From Chaetoderma sp. LZ-2023a (lineage: Eukaryota; Mollusca; Caudofoveata; Chaetodermatida; Chaetodermatidae), in assembly GCA_034401795.1 (NCBI GenBank), contig CM067369.1:137280496-137344495 (forward strand): a DNA stretch of 64,000 bases, given 5' to 3'. A program made the position numbers and the translations under genes. Of the stretch, positions 9,799-19,417 are shown piece by piece. The notes under the pieces were generated by a model. That model did no database searches, was not told the DNA's origin, and was given only the letters and a program-made list of their open reading frames with translations. Within the stretch, counting starts at the first letter, position 1; the number at the start of each line of letters is the position of its first letter.

Positions 9799-11500
9799 TT
9801 GGCATTCCTCTTGTCTGATTTTCTGAAGAATTTTTTGGAATCAGGATTGCTGGAGGGAATGCGTATGCATACATTCTCCCCCAGCTGAAAGCTAACGCAT
9901 CTGTTGCGAAAGTGCTTGGATCCGGAATCGGATAGACGTACGTCGTCATCTTCGCATTCTTCTTCGTTGCGAACAAATCGATGTTGGGTTTCCCCCAATG
10001 GTCGAACAGACGATCCGCCACACATTGATTTAGTTGCCATTCCGTGGGTAAAACACTCATCCTTCGGCTCAATGAGTCTGCTAGCAGATTTAACCTTCCC
10101 AGAATATGAACTGCTTTCAAGGTAATCCTGTGATCCAGGCACCAACAAAGCAGTCTCCATGTCATCATACAGAGACTGGGCGACTTCGTTCCGCCCTGGC
10201 GGTTTATGTAAGTCACAACTGTTGAGTTGTCTGAACGAATAAGAACAATCTTGCCCTGAACTTTCTGTAAGAAATGTTCCAGGCCCAGGACTACTGCTCT
10301 TAGCTCCAGTAGATTTATATGTTCCTTTGACTGTTCCAGATTCCAAAGCCCTGATATCGTGGATTCTTCCAGGCAAGCTCCCCAGCCCTCCATCGATGCA
10401 TCTGTATACACAGTCACCTGAGGGTGGGGAGGGGTTAGAATAATCCCCACCAAGAGATTCTCTGTGTCCAACCACCATTGCAGGTGATGAATCATAGGCG
10501 CCAACACTGACACGTTCGAGTCCAGCGAACCTGTACTCTGGGTCCATTGTGTCTTGAGAAATAACTGGATCGGCCGCCTGCGTAAGGCGGCCTGAGGAAT
10601 GACTGGTTCCAATGAAACCATCAACACCAGCATTCTCAAGTAAACCAGTGCCAGGACATGACGACTGTCGCACACTGACTGAATCAATGAGATGAGTTTC
10701 TGAACTCTCTCCTGAGTAGGAAAAACATATCCTGTCTCTAGATCGAAGAACATCCCCAGGTAAACAAACTTCTGGGATGGAGTCAGCTCTGATTTTGGGA
10801 AATTGATCATCCAGCCCAAGTCTGTGAGAGTCTTCAAAACAATCTCCAGACTGGCCGATAAACTTTCCTGGGTGTGCGCTTTCAGCAGCCAGTCGTCTAT
10901 GTACGTGTGGACTGCTATGCTTCTCCTGTGGAGGTATGCGGTGATCGCAAGAAACACACGGGTGAAAACCCGAGGAGCCGTGGAAATTCCGAAGGGTAAC
11001 ACCCTGAATTCCCACTGTTTGCCCTGGAATGCAAATCTCAGGAAGCGACGGAAACTCCTGTGTATGGGGATGTGGAAATAAGCGTCCTTCAAATCTATCG
11101 ACGCTGTCCACATTCCCCTCTCTAACCCCGCCAACACCGACCGCACAGTCTCCATCTTGAAACTGGGCGTCTCTATGAACTTGTTCAATGGCTTGAGGTT
11201 GAGAATTGGTCTCCACCCTCCGGTGTTTTTTGTTACTAAGAACAGGGTTGAATAGAAGCCCGGACACCTTTGTGCCGGCTGAATAGCTCCTTTTTGTATG
11301 AGGGAATTTATTTCCTCCTCGATACACAACCTTTGCTCTGGATCTCTCGGATTTGGAGTCCAGATCGGCACTAGAGACAGTCGCGATGGCGGGCCTGTCA
11401 TCCAATCGGGATGATACCCGACTGAAAGCCATCGCAAGACTAAACGGTCCTGAGTTAACCGTTCCCACTCTTGCATGTGGTCGGCTAGCCGGCCTCCCAC
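9755..11500 (-). CDS. Reverse transcriptase-RNase H of A1
   Basis: The 581-codon frame has RT motifs GWRPIL (residues 95-100), DLKDAY (136-141, first catalytic Asp), LPFGISTAPRVF (about 168-179) and YIDD (200-203). RNase H follows with YTDAS (Asp367), LLEL (Glu399), SDNS (Asp424) and LADSLSR (Asp475), giving the full D-E-D-D set. The region after residue 500 (KPNIDLFATKKN, YAFPPAILIPK) occupies the position where DIRS elements carry a Dam-like methyltransferase; that identity is inferred. One extra T in the T-run near 9830 shifts the frame at residue 556, so the last 25 residues belong to the recombinase frame. Confidence 0.88.
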   Translation of the reverse strand: MGGRLADHMQEWERLTQDRLVLRWLSVGYHPDWMTGPPSRLSLVPIWTPNPRDPEQRLCIEEEINSLIQKGAIQPAQRCPGFYSTLFLVTKNTGGWRPILNLKPLNKFIETPSFKMETVRSVLAGLERGMWTASIDLKDAYFHIPIHRSFRRFLRFAFQGKQWEFRVLPFGISTAPRVFTRVFLAITAYLHRRSIAVHTYIDDWLLKAHTQESLSASLEIVLKTLTDLGWMINFPKSELTPSQKFVYLGMFFDLETGYVFPTQERVQKLISLIQSVCDSRHVLALVYLRMLVLMVSLEPVIPQAALRRRPIQLFLKTQWTQSTGSLDSNVSVLAPMIHHLQWWLDTENLLVGIILTPPHPQVTVYTDASMEGWGACLEESTISGLWNLEQSKEHINLLELRAVVLGLEHFLQKVQGKIVLIRSDNSTVVTYINRQGGTKSPSLCMMTWRLLCWCLDHRITLKAVHILGRLNLLADSLSRRMSVLPTEWQLNQCVADRLFDHWGKPNIDLFATKKNAKMTTYVYPIPDPSTFATDALAFSWGRMYAYAFPPAILIPKNSSENQTRGMPSASDRPGLAKPIMV

Positions 11501-13628
11501 CGGTCCACCTAGGGATAGAGGTGGGACATAAGGAGTGCAAGAGCGGCACTGTCTCCTTTGCCAGAAACACCGGAGCGGTTCTCACCGCGGTAACCGTCCC
11601 ATCAGGAACGATTACCACGCCCAGATCCTCGCGCGCCAAGACCAGCACCGCGCACACCTCGGTGCGCGGCCGGCTGCCTGGCTGACTGCGCCTGAGGAGC
11701 CTGCGCCCCCCCCTCGCTGCTGGCCGAATCGCACGCGGCCGAGGCCGACGCTGCGATGGTGGTTGGCCTCTGACCTGGCCACCACCACCCCGAGCCTGCA
11801 GGGGACGATACGCAGGGGGTGCGGCGCGAACATTAGCACGACGAAGCACCTCAAACTGCTCGCGCAGCGCCCTCTGGTTATTTACCAGAGTAACCGTCTC
11901 CTGGAGGTGCCTACATCCCTCACCTCCAAAGAGACCAGGACCTGTCATAGGCGTACGCAGTAGCCTATTGTACAGGTCCTGGGACGGGCACAGATTGTCC
12001 AAGGCAAATGTGCGCCTTGCCCGGACACTCCTGGTCACCGCCCGCGTCATACAGTCCAGAGCCAGGTTGATACCATCCTGGATGGCTCGCTGGACTGTGA
12101 CCGGACTTGGCTGGCGCGATGCGGATGCTGTTACTACCCCTTGTAACAGCTGGGAGACGTGGGACAGAGCGGCAATCGAAGCCCTCCCACTCTCCTCCGC
12201 ATCACGCAACGCGGTATTTGCTGAACGCAACGCGTTCGAACACAAGACTCCCGTGTCAGAACGGGAGCGTGGCCGCGCCTCCTCACCCAAAGCCGCGCGG
12301 TCATCCACGCTCGGCTTAGGTACCACACCGTACCGCTGGTAATCCAGGGGCACGATGCGGCAACGCCTGGCCACCTCGCGCGGGGCCTTAGCGAGACGTC
12401 CACTCGACTTAATGGACGTCTCCGCCGCCTCGAACATGTCAACGACATGCTCTGCCAGCGGCAGAGAAGGCATAGCGTTAGCAGTAGGCTTACCAGCTAA
12501 CCACGGCCTGTGATCACGCTGGCTAGCCGACTGCTCCACGGGCAGATCTGGTCTAACACTCACCAACCACTGGCAAGCGTCAGACCAATCCTCCTCCGTG
12601 GCTAGCTGCGAGCGCTCTACAAGACGGGGGCCTTCGTCTTCCTCCTGAGCGCAAGCAACAGAGCTTGACGGCGGATACGCTGATATCCCTGGCAAGCCAG
12701 GGAGAGCATGCGGGCCTGACAACACCGGCATGCTAATCTCACTGGCTTGACCAGGAGCAGGCGCCGTGGTAGAGCGCGGGGCACATACCGCCCCACCACG
12801 GCCCCGGCCAGCACCAGCGACACTCTCGGCAAGCCGAGGTATGCGGTAACGCTGGCCCTCAGCGCCCAGGGCCACAGTCTGAACCGTGGATTCTACCCCT
12901 GCGTGAGTAGAACTGTGGAATAAGTCGCCTGTATTCCCCGCGAGGGGTGCACAGACGTCATAATCCATGGCCACGTCCTCAGACGGCGACCCCAACAGGT
13001 AATCCTCATCCTCCTGGCCAGACAGATTAGACTCCGGGTCAGCAAAGAGAGCTAACCCGGACTGGCCAGGGAAGGTGCCATACGAGGTACTGGCACCCGC
13101 GGCGTGCGGATACCCCTGGACTGATAAGCAGCCCGCGGGTTCCAGCGACAACCGTCCACGGTCCCTATTCGGCGCGGCACTAAGCCTGCTGCCAGGGTCG
13201 TGGAATGCCCCCTCTAATGGGGCCACCTCTGAATCTTCGAACAACGGAAGCGTACTAAGGAAAGGTGATTCAGAGGTGGGGATTACCTGCTCCGAAGCAG
13301 ATGATGAGGCCAGCAAAGGATTTGGTCCAGGAAGCATGCCACGAATCAACTCTGGAACCAAATCCTTTATTGTCCTCCTCATCTCTCCCAACATCTCGGT
13401 CCGGAAGGCCTCCATGTCCACCGCGGACGAGGCCTTCCTCTTACCCTTCTTACTCACAACCTCTCTTTTCTGCTTCTTCTTCTCCTCCTCCACCACCTTG
13501 TCCTTCGCCTGCAAGCACAAGAATTCGGACATTAGCTCGCCCCACCAGTGCTTACATATCTCGCAATTAAGCAAGGGACCACAGGGGCTACACTGATAAC
13601 AGAGATGAGGCACAAACTTGTCCTTCAA
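9789..13628 (-). CDS. Gag-like protein of A1, frame continuing across the RT/RNase H region
   Basis: This 1279-codon open frame is Gag-like for roughly its first 700 codons. It starts MKDKFVPHLCYQCSPCG, with Cys pairs in C-x2-C spacing (CEIC, then KHWW), then a Lys/Glu-rich helix (VVEEEKKKQKRE), a long acidic/Pro/Ser region and an Arg/Gly/Gln-rich tail (about residues 620-680) like a nucleic-acid-binding C-terminus. The frame upstream of the ATG contains CASCGRFLK after a TGTTTCAG| acceptor-like site, so the true start may be spliced. From about 11500 it overlaps RT and RNase H in another frame without a stop. I do not recognise the second half as a known domain. Confidence 0.7.
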   Translation of the reverse strand: MKDKFVPHLCYQCSPCGPLLNCEICKHWWGELMSEFLCLQAKDKVVEEEKKKQKREVVSKKGKRKASSAVDMEAFRTEMLGEMRRTIKDLVPELIRGMLPGPNPLLASSSASEQVIPTSESPFLSTLPLFEDSEVAPLEGAFHDPGSRLSAAPNRDRGRLSLEPAGCLSVQGYPHAAGASTSYGTFPGQSGLALFADPESNLSGQEDEDYLLGSPSEDVAMDYDVCAPLAGNTGDLFHSSTHAGVESTVQTVALGAEGQRYRIPRLAESVAGAGRGRGGAVCAPRSTTAPAPGQASEISMPVLSGPHALPGLPGISAYPPSSSVACAQEEDEGPRLVERSQLATEEDWSDACQWLVSVRPDLPVEQSASQRDHRPWLAGKPTANAMPSLPLAEHVVDMFEAAETSIKSSGRLAKAPREVARRCRIVPLDYQRYGVVPKPSVDDRAALGEEARPRSRSDTGVLCSNALRSANTALRDAEESGRASIAALSHVSQLLQGVVTASASRQPSPVTVQRAIQDGINLALDCMTRAVTRSVRARRTFALDNLCPSQDLYNRLLRTPMTGPGLFGGEGCRHLQETVTLVNNQRALREQFEVLRRANVRAAPPAYRPLQARGGGGQVRGQPPSQRRPRPRAIRPAARGGRRLLRRSQPGSRPRTEVCAVLVLAREDLGVVIVPDGTVTAVRTAPVFLAKETVPLLHSLCPTSIPRWTGGRPASRPHARVGTVNSGPFSLAMAFSRVSSRLDDRPAIATVSSADLDSKSERSRAKVVYRGGNKFPHTKRSYSAGTKVSGLLFNPVLSNKKHRRVETNSQPQAIEQVHRDAQFQDGDCAVGVGGVREGNVDSVDRFEGRLFPHPHTQEFPSLPEICIPGQTVGIQGVTLRNFHGSSGFHPCVSCDHRIPPQEKHSSPHVHRRLAAESAHPGKFIGQSGDCFEDSHRLGLDDQFPKIRADSIPEVCLPGDVLRSRDRICFSYSGESSETHLIDSVSVRQSSCPGTGLLENAGVDGFIGTSHSSGRLTQAADPVISQDTMDPEYRFAGLERVSVGAYDSSPAMVVGHRESLGGDYSNPSPPSGDCVYRCIDGGLGSLPGRIHDIRALESGTVKGTYKSTGAKSSSPGPGTFLTESSGQDCSYSFRQLNSCDLHKPPGRNEVAQSLYDDMETALLVPGSQDYLESSSYSGKVKSASRLIEPKDECFTHGMATKSMCGGSSVRPLGETQHRFVRNEEECEDDDVRLSDSGSKHFRNRCVSFQLGENVCIRIPSSNPDSKKFFRKSDKRNAKCF

Positions 13629-14574
13629 AAACCGTCCACAGGACGCACAACCAGGTCTCTGAAACAGGGCAAAGGACGAGGAGTATGAGCAATCTAGTTA
13701 AGCTCAGAAACTCACCAACTCAAGAGAAGGAAATGATCATAAAGATCAATATTCATCAGAAAACCAGCTTCGGACAACTTTAATTGTTAATAAAGAGCAA
13801 GGCTGATTATGACGTCATTAATCCTATGACAGGAAAAAATCGATCCCCAACAAACATCCAAGTGCAAGGACGAATTGTATCTCTAACCAGAACATGTGCA
13901 GAATGGACATTTCGACTACACAACCATCAGATATATACTGATAACAATGGCAAATACTGTTAATTATCTCCCTTTCCTCTCTAAATAATTAACATCACCT
14001 CATATCAATAATTAGATACCTGACACTTTGTATAGACAAACCATCCAACGTGATGAACTGGAGCACTCCACCAACTGAACGCCTCTTAACTCTCTCCACC
14101 TCTAGGGGAAGGAATTGGATCAAGAGGGCAAAGTGAGAAGACCTTTATACTAGGCCTCCGACTCACTGGACATAAAATTTTTGGTTAGATAACCTAACAG
14201 TATTAGTAGGAAATGGAACCATGGTGGAGAGAAAACAAACCCTCTGCTGATGTGATGTCCATTACATATCGTCACACAGACCTGCGGACATAAACACAAA
14301 GAGAGATTAGTATGATATAGCACCTAGTTGAAATAAACCAACTAAACAAGGCGCTTATCACGGTAAGCGCGAGTCCCGGAAACACATTACACCGGGGACA
14401 AAACTCGCTAATTTTACTAGAAGTCACCTGATTTAAAGGTCCTGGGCCCTCCTCTGGCGAAGTCATCCTTCCTGCCATCTTTATCAGGGATAAACACTTC
14501 CAAATTTTCACAAAAACACTAAGAATTGAGTCAAGAAAAGCTCTATCACAAAAACATGTGTAGACTCTCTGCCA

Positions 14575-14758
14575 ATAAATTAGCAAAGAGGAAGTGCTAG
14601 TCTGCGCATGCGCGGTGGTGGGGCTGGCATCCGCCAGACTACGCTCTGACTCCCTGCCCAGTAGGGGCACCTAACTGTTTTAATCTGAGTGTTTATTGAG
14701 TGAAAGCCGATATTTAGCGATATCAAAAGTATTAGGGAGGTAAGTATACTCTTGATGT
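14575..14758 (-). repeat. A1 5' inverted terminal repeat
   Basis: This is the reverse complement of 7765-7950 (about 165 bp of clear pairing). Shared landmarks are AGTATTAGGGAGGTAAGTAT, TAGGGGCACCTAACTG and TGCGCATGCGCG. In DIRS elements this terminus would hold the promoter. The palindromic TGCGCATGCGCG resembles an NRF1 site. Confidence 0.85.
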
Positions 14759-15630
14759 GAAAAGGCCAGTCTTTGGACCTGCGATTACTGTAAAATCAAC
14801 TTCACTTACCTTGAGGAGGCTAAAGGGCATTTTTCTACACAGCATCTGATCGAGTTCACATACAGGTACAAACTTTTACGTCAAACAGGTGACTCTATAG
14901 AGTCATCCGCATCCCAAACTACAGAAGTAGGGTACCAGTCCCACCACCCAGAGCGACTAAAAAGATGACAACACCGCCAATCATAGAGACAACAGAATCT
15001 TAGAACATCAACACTGAAATCCCACAAAATTCTGAGCAAATCTGACCATCACTTGACCACACTAATGAGCCAGAATCACTGGTGAGCAGCAACATCCCAG
15101 CACCAACGTGTGAGCAATTCCACAACATTGAAATTCAAAATGCTATTCACATACCTGAAGGCTGCATTCCATCAACAAGTACTACAACTGATGATGAGCT
15201 TTTGAACTATTGTTCGTCATCACTGAAATCGTCTCCGACACAATCTCATATTTGACACCTGGTGATGATAGACCACCTTGGATTGTCACGGATCAGGGGA
15301 CAGACGCGCAATACCATAAGAAGGAATCATTTTCCACTCACCATAGTGAATTTCGTCTGTGTAGATAACCAAATCCAATTTTTCTTTCTCTGATTAGTAT
15401 CACTTAACAAAGTACGAAACGCCACAAATCTGAATCACTTTTCCACTTAAGGTTTTGCTGCAACAACAGAAACGTATGTCCGCCAATGTGAATTATACAA
15501 AAACTTGAAAATCCTGCAGCACTGGGAAATTCTAGACTGCAGAAATGTTGTCGCAGCCATTTTTTTTTACTTATTAAGACTAAGAAAAAAAATTATTTCC
15601 GATTGACATCTAAAAGAACAAACAAATTTT
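14759..15630. other. Unique intronic sequence
   Basis: This right flank of A1 lies within GTF2E2 intron 3. No coding frame over 60 codons, splice-supported exon or repeat family was recognised. Confidence 0.5.
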
Positions 15631-15848
15631 AACGGTTACATTAAAAAAATTTCCGGGTACACTAAAACACACAATTAAAAAATCTGGTTACACGAAAATT
15701 ATTCCGGTTACAGAATTTAACAAATCCGGTTACACTGAACACAAATCAGGTTACAAAACAAAACATCTGGTTACAAATACAACATTTCCCGCTACAAACT
15801 AAAATCTCCAGTTACACGTAGCCAGATTTTTTCTGAATCCGGTTACAC
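15631..15848. repeat. Degenerate array of CCGGTTACA-type motifs
   Basis: Ten variants of (A/T)TCCGGTTACA occur at 15631, 15652, 15682, 15702, 15724, 15744, 15764, 15786, 15805 and 15837, spaced about 18-32 bases apart and separated by A-rich spacers. The spacing is too regular for chance, but the spacers are not conserved. No known family was recognised. Confidence 0.7.
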
Positions 15849-16645
15849 CAAGGAGCAACTGTAACAGGACCTAAGAGTATAAAAGCAAGTGCAGAACAGA
15901 GCAGTGACAATCAGATTTCTATCCAACAAGATCAAGCATAACAAAGCCTCCAAAGAAGTGTTCCTGACCAGATAATAGACCCAAATAATATGACCTCTAA
16001 TAATTGCAATGAATATGCCATCTGATTGCATGCTGGGTAGATTGAACAGAAATCATCAATAAATGGGGTTGTCCACACTAAACTGTATTTGATGAACGAT
16101 TTCGGGTCTACATTTGAATTGTTAATTTCGATGATAAAGACCCAATTAATTTTCCTGTTCTTATCATTTCCAAGTTGAAGGTATCTCAGAGAGATAATTA
16201 CAGATAAAAAAAGTTAAATGAGTGCAGAATAAAATTATTTTCATTCAACTAACAGCCACAAATATGAGTGAAATTAGAGCGGGTAAGTGTGACATGAGAA
16301 TGAGCCAATTTTCAGAGTGCTAAAGAAGCATTTTAAATGAGTTATTTTGGATTTCAGCCTAAACATTTTAAAGAAAAAGACATTGCTTTCTATGAATATG
16401 CTCATTTTTGTCATGATTTACAGGAGAAAAACTTTTTATTTCACTTCAAAGTTGTGTGTTATGGTCGTGATGCATTCCGTCAAAAATTAGTATAAATCTC
16501 ACTTTAGCTTAGTTGCTATTCCTTACCTGTATGGCTGTACTTTTCTATCCAAATACTATCTCTTATATCTTTTGTTCATTCACTGCCACTTGGATAGATT
16601 TGATTATTGCTAGATTATGTTTAAATTATGATAACAAATTAAGTG

Positions 16646-17019
16646 GTCAACTTTCTGTCAATAAATCACAACCGTAACAGCGGACAAGAAATCCATAAAT
16701 TTATAGCACGGCTCCAGGAAATAAGAAGCAAGCATAATGTGATGGTGTAAAACCGGTCATGTGACACGCCGAGCCTTTTGTTTTTACGGTGATGAGAAAA
16801 CAATGGCGCCAAAGCTAAGGTAAATGTTCTGTCAACTTTCTGTCAATAAATCACAACCGTAACAGCGGACAAGAAATCCATAAATTTATAGCACAGCTCC
16901 AGGAAATAAGAAGCAAGCATCACGTGATGGTGTAAAACCGGTCATGTGACACGCCGAGCCTTTTGTTTTTACGGTGATGAGAAAACAATGGCGCCAAAGC
17001 TAAGGTAAGAAATGTTCTG
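16646..17019 (+). repeat. Direct duplication of a 185-bp unit with promoter/first-exon features
   Basis: Copy 1 is 16646-16830 and copy 2 is 16831-17019, nearly identical. Each contains CAACCGTAAC, a TATA-like AAATTTATAG, GTCATGTGAC (an E-box palindrome with one mismatch) and AACAATGGCGCCAAAGCTAA ending in AG|GTAA(G). That last part reads as a Kozak-like ATG followed by five codons and a splice donor. Copy 2 has CATCACGTGATG where copy 1 has CATAATGTGATG. No following exon could be identified on the plus strand. Confidence 0.75.
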
Positions 17020-18234
17020 TCAACATTTTTTACTCCATGTGACGACCAAAACAATCGTCACGACCACGCAAACTATGCTTCCTTTAATGAATAGTTCCTA
17101 TATATTTTTTAAATCCACAGTAGAAATCGATAACCTCACGATTTTATGTCCATATTTAACTCTTGAGCATAGGTCACCGAGTTCGAGACATCAACTACCG
17201 TCACAAATGTAACCTTGACCTTGGTGGTCGTGACGCTTGACACGCAGTTTTCTCAATCAAAAATCATGACCACAACTCAGAATTGTGTCATGAATAACGG
17301 CCATACCGTCGGACGATATATTTCTTTATTTCTCAGAATTTATTGTGTTTATCGCCCTCAAAGCTATATGAAACGAGGATACTAGTTAAAGTTTGCATTA
17401 TTCAAATCTGCACAGGTTTTATAAGGTTGTTATAGTTTCATCCATAATGTTATTGGGCCCATGCAGTCTGTTTTGGACTCATCAGCACCTTAACAGACCA
17501 CCTGAACTTTGACCAACAGGAACGGTTTTTAACAGTTCAAGATATGGTTTGAAAGTTCATTGTACATCTAATCGGTTTAAAAAAAATAGCAAATGTCCTC
17601 TTCTTTATATCGTAAAAAACTTAGGCAGCAAACTATTTCTAAAATCAAAGAGCTGTATTTAGAATGACAAACAAAATGTGTTGCTTCATTCAGCTTAACA
17701 CCTTCAGTGATGAATTTCCTTTACCATCATCTTTACATGAAAGGTGCTGTTAGGAATATAATTTGACTGGAAGCCATTGCTGTACATGTACAACTTCATG
17801 CATGATATATTGTGACAGTCAATGGCGATATTGTGCAACCCTAGTGGAAGGGATGCTTCCTTGGAAAACCATTCTGCCAATTGTTTCAGCTTGTAGAATA
17901 AATTACTCTTTGTATGAATTCCAAACCACATAATCACGTATAATATGTTAGTACAAAACAGCAATGTTAAAAACAATTGCAAATTTGAACAAAAGGCAGT
18001 AAAGAACAGTATTAAAATTCAAGCAAAGCAAGCTGATAACATACTGAAGTCGCAACGGGAACATTCTTCCATACTGTTTTCTATAATTTTGATCCTGTTG
18101 CTTGCCATTTATTTATATTAGCATGGCTTCTGTTGTTAGTTCTTTCAAAAGAATGATTTACTGATTGATAGATGCGCCAACTTTACTCTATATTCTTATC
18201 CTGTTAACGAAATCGTTCTGTCAGTGTCAAACAT
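17020..18234. other. Unique intronic sequence
   Basis: No gene was recognised. A half M2 copy (AATTTGACTGGAAGCCATTG) lies at about 17758-17785. Confidence 0.45.
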
Positions 18235-18619
18235 CGCAACCGTAACGACCTTCTTTCATCAAATGTCAACATTGCAACCGTAACAAAAATTATCAATTCC
18301 TGTATTAATTCCTTCTTGTTGTGTTTGCAATCGATTCCCTGCATAATAAGAAGCTATTCAGTTTTCTCGAAGAGACTTTTCTTGTGTGCAAGATTGATAA
18401 TTGAATAAAAGAATAGAAGTTTGTCAAAAATATGAACATCACAACCGTAACCCCCCTCAATTTATCCTGCAAAGCGTTGCAAAATTACTTAAAAGTTAAA
18501 TTTAATGCCTCAATCTTATTCCATGGTATGTAACTTTTGTTTTGTAGCATAAAGGGTTACTTTGGTCGCTTTTCAAAAGATAGTCTCTCATTTTTCATTG
18601 TCAAAATCACAACCGTAAC
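18235..18619 (+). promoter_or_regulatory. Cluster of GCAACCGTAAC / CACAACCGTAAC motifs
   Basis: Four copies of CAACCGTAAC lie at 18237, 18275, 18442 and 18610, plus two more in the 185-bp duplication (16669, 16854). Each is preceded within about 15 bases by TGTCAA. CAACCG fits the MYB core YAACNG, but a regulatory role is only inferred. The surrounding sequence is otherwise not repeated. Confidence 0.45.
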
Positions 18620-18930
18620 TTTCTGACAGCATCTGATATTCTGTTGATTTTTACGCTTAATCCACAAATTACTATCTTCTTTTGATTTTTTTCAGTAGAT
18701 AAAGTCATTTTCCTTAACAGAAAACATGTTTAACTTTATTCATACCCATTTCTAAAATCTGACTTTCATGTCACACTTTTGGCCACTTTAGTGTGGACAA
18801 GCCCAAATACATGTATCCTATATCTTGAGTAATTTACTCTCTATCTATCGGTGCATGTGATCTTTAACTGCCCGATTGCTGCATGCCATCAGACAGTAAG
18901 TCCAATGGGCAATAGCTCTACACCTGCTGA

Positions 18931-19021
18931 ATATTGTAAAAACAATTTGAGTGAAAGTTGTTGGTGGCTTAGACTCCAACAAGCAACAAGTTTCAGTCAG
19001 ATTGTTTTCAAAATATTCAGT
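18931..19021. repeat. M2 short inverted-repeat element
   Basis: GAATATTGTAAAAACAATTT..GAAAGTTGTTGG pairs with CAACAAG..CAGTCAGATTG then TTTTCAAAATATTC. Arms are about 40 bp and the centre is asymmetric. Confidence 0.65.
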
Positions 19022-19139
19022 TTATCCAGCGGTAAATCCACTGAAAAATGTATTCTGCAGAAATTCAGCAGGTAGACAGTTAAAGGAAGTCTAGGTTTTC
19101 CACTATAATGACATATCCCAAATGGATAATGCTTCAGTA

Positions 19140-19372
19140 TAGCTTTAACCATTTCCTGGTCAAATTTGGTCAAGAAAATTTAAATATCTGCCTACTGAAT
19201 GTTCATTTACAAGTCAAGAGAATACAAGTTTTGAAGTTTATCACTGGAATGACTGGCTCGGTTATCCAGGCAGCCATTCCACTGGTAAATTTTCAAAAAT
19301 TGTATTCTCTTGGCCTGTAAATGGACATTCCAAAAGACCATAAGAGGCCTGCATGGCCACTAAAGGGTTTAA
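19140..19372. repeat. M1 inverted-repeat element
   Basis: The M1 core TTTATCACTGGAATGACTGG pairs with CCATTCCACTGGTAAATTTT across a short centre. Outer parts carry TTTACAAGTC..GAGAATACAAG and its partner CTTGGCCTGTAAATG, with TTAAC and GGGTTTA at the ends. It lies next to GTF2E2 exon 3. Confidence 0.75.
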
Positions 19373-19417
19373 AACCTATAGCATTATTCTGTGTAGGAAA
19401 GTCAGGTTTGTACACAC

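Larger units (their letters stand above)
7730..14758 (-). mobile_element. DIRS-like tyrosine-recombinase retrotransposon, family A copy 1 (A1)
   Basis: This element of about 7.0 kb lies in GTF2E2 intron 3, in sense with the gene. In its own direction it runs: terminal repeat (14758-14575), leader, Gag, RT, RNase H, putative MT region, tyrosine recombinase, 3' non-coding region with a poly-G tract, internal complementary region (8098-8006), then 3' inverted terminal repeat. There is no LTR and no integrase, as expected for DIRS elements, which use a tyrosine recombinase on a circular intermediate. It is the least damaged of the four copies, but carries an extra T near 9830 and a stop at about 9752-9754. 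Confidence 0.9.

Noticed and set aside
12107-12342. Plus-strand open frames opposite A1 and A2 Gag (for example 11968-12342, 30674-31135)
   Set aside because: They are antisense shadows in GC-rich coding sequence. Similar frames in both copies reflect shared Gag sequence.
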